Shown in pieces: positions 21,143 to 25,847 of a stretch of 25,847 nucleotides of DNA (its first letter is position 1; each line of letters starts with the position of its first letter). The DNA is taken from positions 1-25,847 of the forward strand of contig JAYRHW010000290.1 of NCBI GenBank assembly GCA_041907145.1, in the 5' to 3' direction. The position numbers were made by a program, and so were the translations under genes. This DNA comes from JAFLCA01 sp041907145. GTDB lineage: Bacteria > Bdellovibrionota_C > UBA2361 > JAFLCA01. The notes beneath the pieces were generated by a model. The model saw only the letters and a list, made by a program, of their open reading frames with translations, ran no database searches and was not told the origin of the DNA.

Positions 21143-21651
21143 GCGGATTACTATTGCCGCGGGCCGTAGATACGCTTCCGGCTTCAGCAATGAGAGCCTT
21201 CTCCGCCCAGTATCTGTCGGTGGTGCTAATTATTTTGACCTTTATCATCGGGGTGTTTTCCGGGCACCATATCCAAGCAGCAAAAGTTCAACAGCCACAG
21301 AGTCAAACGAAACCGGAGATTGTATCCCCCGCTATCCCCGTGCCGGAGCGCAATTTTGGCAGCATGAACTGGGGCAGCCTCTTCGCGCCGGGCAGCGCAG
21401 AATTTGATGCTGAATCCTTGAGGCCGCTGACACAGGTGCTTCGTTCGCATGATATTTTGCTTCGGGTGACTGTCGCGGCCGATGAGTCAGAACGGATTGA
21501 AATCGGGCTAGCTCGAAGCTCAACGTTGTTGCGCTATTTTCTGGCGCAGGGAATCCCGGCGCACGCGCTCGAAATCGTTGCCTCGGAGGAGCAGCGCCCG
21601 TGGCAGGTGCAGGTTGAGTTCTGGAGGGAGCGGGAAAATGAATACTCCTAG
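21139..21651 (+). CDS. MotB-like protein without the ion-channel aspartate (OmpA-like domain)
   Basis: This 170-residue protein has a single transmembrane helix at about 23-41 (AQYLSVVLIILTFIIGVFSG) and then an OmpA-like C-terminal region. WGSLFAPGSAEFDAESLRPLTQVL and LARSSTLLRYFLAQGIPAHALEI match the beta-alpha peptidoglycan-binding core, but the GHTD motif is missing. The helix has no aspartate, so it cannot form the MotB proton path by itself. The ATG at 21139 overlaps the motA stop codon (ATGA) and has AGGTGG upstream; the GTG at 21133 is a less likely start. Its position between motA and a true MotB N-terminus suggests an accessory stator or anchoring protein. This role is inferred. Confidence 0.75.
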   Translation: MSGLLLPRAVDTLPASAMRAFSAQYLSVVLIILTFIIGVFSGHHIQAAKVQQPQSQTKPEIVSPAIPVPERNFGSMNWGSLFAPGSAEFDAESLRPLTQVLRSHDILLRVTVAADESERIEIGLARSSTLLRYFLAQGIPAHALEIVASEEQRPWQVQVEFWRERENEYS

Positions 21652-22285
21652 TTCTACTTCAAATCGCTTTTCACCGACGATTCAAACCAATTGGCTCTTA
21701 AGCTTTGGCGATCTTCTGACACTCTTGCTCTGCTTCTTCCTCTCCGTCTTAAGTCTCAGTCCGCTCAATCCAGCCTATAAGTCCCCTGAAAAAGGTAAAT
21801 CAAAACAGATTGTTAACGAGCCGCCCAGCACCGAGGCCACCGGGGCTGCGGGTAAAACGTCGGGTGGCATCGAGCTTGCAAATTCTTCTGGTACTGTCGC
21901 CGACCCGTCAGTGGGCAGTTCTGCTAATAATTTCAAGCAGTTAAGTGTTTGGCTAACGGAGGCGGACTTTAGAGAGGGCAACCTCGAGCTGCTCCCAGAG
22001 GCTCAGGAAAGGCTCAAAAGCCAAGTGTTTGGAAGCGCTTACGAGCGAGTAAGCGTCAGAATAGAAGGTTGTGCTGAAGTTGAGCAAGGAAGGGCCGAAG
22101 CAGCGTGGGCGGCCAGTTTAAGTCGGATTCTTACTCTTCGCAGTCAAATGATTGACGCGGGGATTCCGGCAACCACGCTGAGCTACCGAGTTCTGGGGCC
22201 TGATTGCGAAACGTTACGCGGTAAGGAAGGAACGGAACAGGCGGTAGTAAGAATTAGAATTGAACAGAAATTGAATCATGGCTGA
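21638..22285 (+). CDS. motB: MotB-like stator protein with ion-channel aspartate
   Basis: This 215-residue protein begins with a MotB-type N-terminus: TNWLLSFGDLLTLLLCFFLSV, in which D25 is the ion-binding aspartate, followed by a short plug-like stretch and an acidic, Ser/Ala/Gly-rich linker at about 50-95. The C-terminal 110 residues keep the OmpA/MotB outline (ADFREGNLELLPEAQERL, VSVRIEGCAE, SLSRILTLRSQMIDAGIPATTLSYRVLG), but GHTD is replaced and the NRRV segment is EQAVVRI, so peptidoglycan binding may be weakened. The ATG at 21638 is inside the previous gene's last 14 bases, with GGAGGGAG about 9 bases upstream; the longer frame from 21578 lacks this. The normal stator pair would be this protein with MotA. 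Confidence 0.85.
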   Translation: MNTPSSTSNRFSPTIQTNWLLSFGDLLTLLLCFFLSVLSLSPLNPAYKSPEKGKSKQIVNEPPSTEATGAAGKTSGGIELANSSGTVADPSVGSSANNFKQLSVWLTEADFREGNLELLPEAQERLKSQVFGSAYERVSVRIEGCAEVEQGRAEAAWAASLSRILTLRSQMIDAGIPATTLSYRVLGPDCETLRGKEGTEQAVVRIRIEQKLNHG

Positions 22286-22871
22286 CGCAAAGGACCCTAA
22301 AAAGAAGGAACCGGAGAAGAAAGAGCCGGAAAAAAAGGAAGGCGAAGCCGCCGTTGCTGCTGCCGCAGCTAAACCTGCTGGCGGTAAAAAGGGGATGTTT
22401 ATCGCGATCGGTGTAGTGGTGCTGCTCGTAGCGATCGGAGTACCGGTTGCCATGATGAGCATGAAGCCGAAGGCCGCGGAACTGAGCGAGCTTCCAGCCG
22501 ATGCCGCGGAGAAGGAACCTCAACTACAGCCAGAAGGCTCGCATGATGAAGAGGAAATTGCGGACGGTGAAGAGGCGCTTGGCGCGTTCTTCCCGCTCGA
22601 GAATTTTGTCGTGAACCTGTCGGGCCGTGGATACATACGCGCCCAGATTCAACTCGAATTTAATGGGAAGGACGTACCGAAGCGCTTCTATGCCCGTATT
22701 GTTCCGGCCCGTGACGCAATCATCGGACTGCTGGCGGCTCGCACGCAGGAGGACTTGCTTTCGGAGAAAGGCAAGGAAGCGCTGAAGAGCGACGTCAAGG
22801 ACGCCATCAATGATCTCTTGAAGAAGCAGGAAGTGAAGAACGTGTATTTCACGCAGTTTTTTGTGCAGTAA
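22278..22871 (+). CDS. fliL: Flagellar basal-body-associated protein FliL
   Basis: This 197-residue membrane protein has a Lys/Glu/Pro-rich cytoplasmic tail at 1-37 with short KKEPEKKE repeats, one transmembrane helix at about 39-61 (GMFIAIGVVVLLVAIGVPVAM), a low-complexity acidic stretch, and the periplasmic FliL domain from about 94. FFPLENFVVNLSGRGYIRAQIQLEF and the C-terminal KDAINDLLKKQEVKNVYFTQFFVQ are diagnostic. FliL sits around the stator in the basal body and supports torque. The ATG overlaps the end of the motB gene by 8 bases. The tail is unusually charged and repetitive but within the range seen in this family. Confidence 0.94.
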   Translation: MADAKDPKKKEPEKKEPEKKEGEAAVAAAAAKPAGGKKGMFIAIGVVVLLVAIGVPVAMMSMKPKAAELSELPADAAEKEPQLQPEGSHDEEEIADGEEALGAFFPLENFVVNLSGRGYIRAQIQLEFNGKDVPKRFYARIVPARDAIIGLLAARTQEDLLSEKGKEALKSDVKDAINDLLKKQEVKNVYFTQFFVQ

Positions 22872-22883
22872 AAGGTAGCGGTT

Positions 22884-23912
22884 ATGAATCAGGTTTTGAC
22901 TCAAGAAGAAATCAACTCGCTGCTCCGCGGACTCTCGGAAGGGGAGATCGAGCAGGAGTCAGTTGAGCAGCAAGACAATGCCGTTCAGGCCAAGAAATTC
23001 GACTTGGCAAATCAGGAACGCATCATCCGCGGCCGGATGCCGACCATGGAGCTCATCCATGATCGATTCGCGCGGCAATTCCGCACGACTTTGGCAAAGT
23101 TCCTTGGACGTACCTGCTTCGCGAACGTCGGCGGCATCGAGATGCTTAAGTTTGGCTTGTTCATGAAGAAGCTGCCGTTGCCGTCCTCGCTGCACATCTT
23201 TCGCATGCCGCCGCTCTCTGGATACGCACTAATGGTTGTATCCTCACCGTTGGTCTTCGGTATCGTCGATAGCTTATTCGGGGGCAGCGGTCAGGGTCGA
23301 GTCAAGATTGAAGGCCGTGAGTATACCCCGATCGAAACACGCTTGATCGGTCAAGTGGTCATGATGGCGCTCGACGTCTTGAAAGATGCCTGGGCTCCGA
23401 TTCATCCAGTTGACTTCGTGTACGTCCGTTCGGAATTTAACCCGCTTGCCATCGCCATCGTTCCGCCCACCGATGTGGTGATTATCGTGACCATCGAAGT
23501 TGAGCTCGAGCAAGAAAGCACGACACTCACGCTTTGCACTCCGTATTCGACCATCGAGCCGCTGCGCGGCAAGCTTGCAACGGGCTTCCAGAGCACTCGC
23601 CTCGAAGTAGACTCGGGCGTAGCCCGCCGTATGGAAGTGAACGTAAAACAGTCCATGGCGAATGTCAGTGTGCAGCTGGCGACAGGCACCATTACAACAC
23701 GCGACTTCATGAACTTACAGAAGGGCGATATCCTTACTCTGGATAAGACGCCCTCCGAGGAGGCAATGGTGATGGTGGAAGGCACACCGAAATTTTATGG
23801 ATACGTAGGGAGCTATCGCGGCAATCGCGCTATGCGGCTCACGCGAGAGATTCCTCGTAACGACCTGATCAATTATCGCAACAAAGAGGAGCTGATAAAA
23901 AATGGCCAATGA
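22884..23912 (+). CDS. fliM: Flagellar motor switch protein FliM
   Basis: This 342-residue C-ring protein is the contact for phosphorylated CheY. The N-terminal peptide VLTQEEINSLL at 4-14 matches the CheY-binding motif. The middle domain includes the GGxxG-type turn in NVGGIEMLKF and continues through PLSGYALMVVSSPLVFGIVDSLFGGSG. The C-terminal SpoA domain has TTRDFMNLQKGDILTLDK and the conserved KFYGYVGSYRGNRAMRLT ending. The length is typical. The start has AAGGTAGCGG upstream. It overlaps fliN by 11 bases, as expected for subunits that assemble together. No truncation or frameshift is seen. Confidence 0.97.
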   Translation: MNQVLTQEEINSLLRGLSEGEIEQESVEQQDNAVQAKKFDLANQERIIRGRMPTMELIHDRFARQFRTTLAKFLGRTCFANVGGIEMLKFGLFMKKLPLPSSLHIFRMPPLSGYALMVVSSPLVFGIVDSLFGGSGQGRVKIEGREYTPIETRLIGQVVMMALDVLKDAWAPIHPVDFVYVRSEFNPLAIAIVPPTDVVIIVTIEVELEQESTTLTLCTPYSTIEPLRGKLATGFQSTRLEVDSGVARRMEVNVKQSMANVSVQLATGTITTRDFMNLQKGDILTLDKTPSEEAMVMVEGTPKFYGYVGSYRGNRAMRLTREIPRNDLINYRNKEELIKNGQ

Positions 23913-24285
23913 AGAAACTCCAACTCCCGAAGGCGCTCCGGCGGTTCAGGAGGGGCTCGAGAAAGTTGCTCAGGCGGCCGGCCAGGTCTCTGAGGCAGTT
24001 CGAGCCGCTCAAATGCCGGGCAGTCAGAATCTCGAGTTCGTCCTTGACGTATCGCTGCAGGTAGCTGTTGAAGTGGGCCGAGCGCGCATGACAATTCAGG
24101 ATCTACTCCAACTTGGACAGGGTTCGGTCATCGAGCTCTCGAAATTAGCCGGTGAAGCGCTCGATGTATTCATCAATGGCAAGCAAGTAGCTCGCGGCGA
24201 GGCGGTAATCGTTAACGAAAAGTTCGGAATTCGCTTGACTGATATTATCTCGCCTGAAGATCGCGTCGAGGGGCTAGGTTCCTAA
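23902..24285 (+). CDS. fliN: Flagellar motor switch protein FliN
   Basis: This 127-residue C-ring subunit forms the lower ring with FliM and also helps dock export substrates. Residues about 1-38 are an acidic, Ala/Glu-rich tail. The SpoA domain follows with LEFVLDVSLQVAVEVGRARMTIQDLLQLGQGSVIELSK and ends with IVNEKFGIRLTDIISPEDRVEGLG, both standard. The ATG lies inside fliM and the stop TAA shares its last A with the fliO ATG (TAATG), so fliM, fliN and fliO are translationally coupled. The length is close to the usual 100-140. Confidence 0.97.
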   Translation: MANEETPTPEGAPAVQEGLEKVAQAAGQVSEAVRAAQMPGSQNLEFVLDVSLQVAVEVGRARMTIQDLLQLGQGSVIELSKLAGEALDVFINGKQVARGEAVIVNEKFGIRLTDIISPEDRVEGLGS

Positions 24286-24836
24286 TGTTTCGAGTAGCGC
24301 TCATTCTCGCCGCACTGACGTTCTGGACTTCGGCGCCGCTGCGTGCAGACACGCTTTCAGCGCGATCGGTCTTTGAGGAGCGGCAGGACAGCGCCAATCC
24401 CACGGTAGAGGCGAAGATTCTGGGGATGCGTCAAGCACTGGTAGATCGTGCCCAGGAGAAGGAAGCTCGCGCACATAATGTCGAAAACTGGAGAAGCGAG
24501 ACTGAAACCAGCGTCGCTGGAGCAGGGATGCGCATGATCCAGGCATTGGCGCTTTGCGTCGGAGCATTGCTTGTAGGGCTGCATTTATTCAAGAAATACA
24601 ACAAGACTGCTGGCCGGGCGCCAAGCGGACGCAAGATGCGCGTAATCGAGCGTATTGCGGTCAGTGCTAAAACATCCCTTGTAATGCTCGACGTCGAGGG
24701 CAGGACCGTCGTTATTTCCGTTGGTCCGGACCACGTTTCCCAAGTTCAGACCGAGGCGACTGCCAGCCGCGCCGATGATTATAGCGATCCTATGGAAGTA
24801 TTATGCAGAGAAGATTTCAAAGCTACCGCCGCGTAG
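24285..24836 (+). CDS. fliO: Flagellar biosynthesis protein FliO
   Basis: This 183-residue protein has an N-terminal signal-peptide-like segment (MFRVALILAALTFWTSAPLRA), a charged periplasmic stretch at about 22-80 rich in Glu, Arg and Ala, one transmembrane helix at about 84-101 and a cytoplasmic domain. RKMRVIERIAVSAKTSLVMLDVEGRTVVISVG is the typical FliO beta-rich pattern. FliO helps assemble the FliP ring of the flagellar type III export gate. Identification rests on this pattern and on the position between fliN and fliP, since the family is poorly conserved. The long periplasmic N-terminal part is more than E. coli FliO has. It overlaps fliP by 34 bases in a different frame. Confidence 0.85.
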   Translation: MFRVALILAALTFWTSAPLRADTLSARSVFEERQDSANPTVEAKILGMRQALVDRAQEKEARAHNVENWRSETETSVAGAGMRMIQALALCVGALLVGLHLFKKYNKTAGRAPSGRKMRVIERIAVSAKTSLVMLDVEGRTVVISVGPDHVSQVQTEATASRADDYSDPMEVLCREDFKATAA

Positions 24837-25603
24837 CAGTTTGGGGAGCCGCACAGCTCCTCCTGCTCGTGCTCTGCAGCGCCGTCGTGCGCGCCGAGGG
24901 CGAAGCACATGCGGCGCTACCCACTTTGTCGCTGAACGTTGGTGGTTCGCAACTTGCCTCAGACGGCTCAGTATCCTCGTCGCTAAAGTTGATGATCATG
25001 CTGACTGCGCTGTCATTTGCGCCGGCAATGATCCTCACCATGACTTGTTTCACTCGTATAGCAGTCGTGCTTGGCATGACTCGTACCGCACTCGGCACGC
25101 AAGCTATGCCGCCCAACATGGTAATCACCGGTCTTGCCATGTTTTTGACCGTAGCCGTGATGAATCCAGTCTTTACATCGATGTACAAAGACGGCATCCA
25201 GCCCTATATGGAAGGCCAAATGGCTGAGCAAGAGGCCATGACAAAGTCGTTCGCGCCGCTGAAAAAATTTCTGATCCGCCATGCTCGTGAGAAGGACTTG
25301 GCGTTGTTCCTGGACGTAACGAATTCTGCCGTGCCCAATGACGTCAATGACGTGCCGTTTCAGGTGGCCGTTCCGGCCTTCGTCCTGAGCGAGCTTAATT
25401 TAGCTTTTCAAATCGGCTTTCTGATCGCACTGCCTTTTCTCGTTCTCGACATGGTGGTGTCATCAGTACTCACATCGATGAGCATGATAACCCTGCCACC
25501 GGTCGTGATTTCGCTGCCGCTCAAGCTGATGCTGTTCGTACTGGTTGATGGTTGGCATCTCATCATTGGCTCACTTGTCGCTACGTACCATGTTTCGGGA
25601 TAG
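24803..25603 (+). CDS. fliP: Flagellar type III export gate protein FliP
   Basis: This 266-residue inner-membrane protein builds the export gate with FliQ and FliR. It has a cleavable-type signal sequence (LLLLVLCSAVVRAEG), which is normal for FliP, and four transmembrane helices. Conserved features are SFAPAMILTMTCFTRIAVVLGMTRTALGTQAMPPNMVI, a periplasmic/cytoplasmic segment FAPLKKFLIRHAREKDLALFLDV, VPAFVLSELNLAFQIGFLIALPFLVLDMVVSSVLTSM, and PLKLMLFVLVDGWHLIIGSLV. The length is normal. The ATG at 24803 lies inside fliO; the true start may be slightly different because the upstream region carries no strong ribosome binding site. Seven bases separate its stop from the fliQ start. Confidence 0.97.
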   Translation: MQRRFQSYRRVAVWGAAQLLLLVLCSAVVRAEGEAHAALPTLSLNVGGSQLASDGSVSSSLKLMIMLTALSFAPAMILTMTCFTRIAVVLGMTRTALGTQAMPPNMVITGLAMFLTVAVMNPVFTSMYKDGIQPYMEGQMAEQEAMTKSFAPLKKFLIRHAREKDLALFLDVTNSAVPNDVNDVPFQVAVPAFVLSELNLAFQIGFLIALPFLVLDMVVSSVLTSMSMITLPPVVISLPLKLMLFVLVDGWHLIIGSLVATYHVSG

Positions 25604-25610
25604 GTGAGAG

Positions 25611-25847
25611 ATGGGCGTCGATGAATATATCCACTTAGGCCAGGTCAGCATTCAAACCGCAATTCTGGTTACTGCTCCGGTATTGCTCTTAGGGCTAGCT
25701 GCCGGATTGTTGGTCAGTATTTTTCAAGCTGCGACACAGATAAATGATGCCGCACTTGCATTCATTCCCAAGATTGGCGCAGCCGTTCTTGGCATGGTTC
25801 TCTTCGGTCATTTCATGATCAACCAAATCGCCAGTTTCACTACGTGG
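25611..25847 (+). CDS. fliQ: Flagellar export gate protein FliQ, truncated by window end
   Basis: An open frame of 79 codons starts with ATG at 25611, with GGTGAGAG directly upstream, and runs off the right edge without a stop. It reads MGVDEYIHLGQ at the start and contains LLGLAAGLLVSIFQAATQIND and LAFIPKIGAAVLGMVLFG, the two-helix pattern of FliQ. The family length is about 89 residues, so about ten residues remain outside. FliQ is part of the export gate, and fliR or flhB would be expected next. Confidence 0.95.
   Translation, partial: MGVDEYIHLGQVSIQTAILVTAPVLLLGLAAGLLVSIFQAATQINDAALAFIPKIGAAVLGMVLFGHFMINQIASFTTW

Noticed and set aside
1..25847. tRNA genes, CRISPR arrays, insertion sequences, phage genes or toxin-antitoxin pairs
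   Set aside because: No T-arm-like GGTTCGAATCC segment, regularly spaced repeats, transposase motifs or attachment-site repeats were found. The MazG-like gene is a pyrophosphohydrolase coupled to lgt, not part of a MazEF pair.

Overview
The window looks like a chromosomal segment of a motile, didermic (Gram-negative) bacterium of moderate GC content. An MlaA/VacJ lipoprotein, several secreted proteins, another lipoprotein with a lipobox, OmpA-like stator subunits and Lgt indicate an outer membrane. A flagellar export and switch operon behind a near-consensus sigma-54 promoter indicates motility. An Fe/Mn superoxide dismutase indicates oxygen exposure. The flagellar gene order and sigma-54 control would suit Bdellovibrionota or another deltaproteobacterial-type lineage, but nothing here fixes the phylum. 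I see no tRNA, rRNA, CRISPR array, insertion sequence or phage gene.

Layout. 1-1075: a minus-strand partial gene (possibly phosphoribosyltransferase-like) and sodB, separated by a strong terminator. 1285-4785: a secreted TSP3-repeat protein, a GT-C type membrane glycosyltransferase and MlaA. 4877-8386: a secreted helical protein on the minus strand, two small membrane proteins and a second GT-C type membrane protein. 8431-16292: a carbohydrate region with a D-2-hydroxyacid dehydrogenase, a sucrose-phosphate-synthase-like GT4 enzyme with a long N-terminal extension, a uridine-kinase-like P-loop kinase, a sucrose-phosphatase-like HAD phosphatase, a ROK sugar kinase and a convergent type I phosphomannose isomerase. 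16293-18702: a structured RNA leader before a glycine/serine-linker lipoprotein, a DCC-family thiol protein and a small secreted protein. 18745-20156: MazG-like pyrophosphohydrolase and lgt on the minus strand. 20252-25847: a sigma-54 promoter followed by motA, two MotB-like genes, fliL, fliM, fliN, fliO, fliP and a truncated fliQ.

How the genes may work together. The carbohydrate block reads as a synthesis route for a phosphorylated disaccharide or glycoside that is then dephosphorylated: PMI and ROK supply hexose phosphates, the SPS-like enzyme condenses a nucleotide sugar with a sugar phosphate, and the SPP-like HAD enzyme removes the phosphate. Sucrose or mannosylfructose are the nearest known precedents. 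The P-loop kinase has no place in either pathway, so the product may be something else. This is the best candidate for an undescribed system in the window. The flagellar block is tightly overlapped and so probably one transcript. Its oddity is two MotB-like genes, only one of which carries the proton-channel aspartate.

Several promoters share a TTG-type -35, a 17-18 bp spacer and a -10 of the form TACNNT. Three of them sit so close to the start codon that the mRNAs would be leaderless or nearly so.
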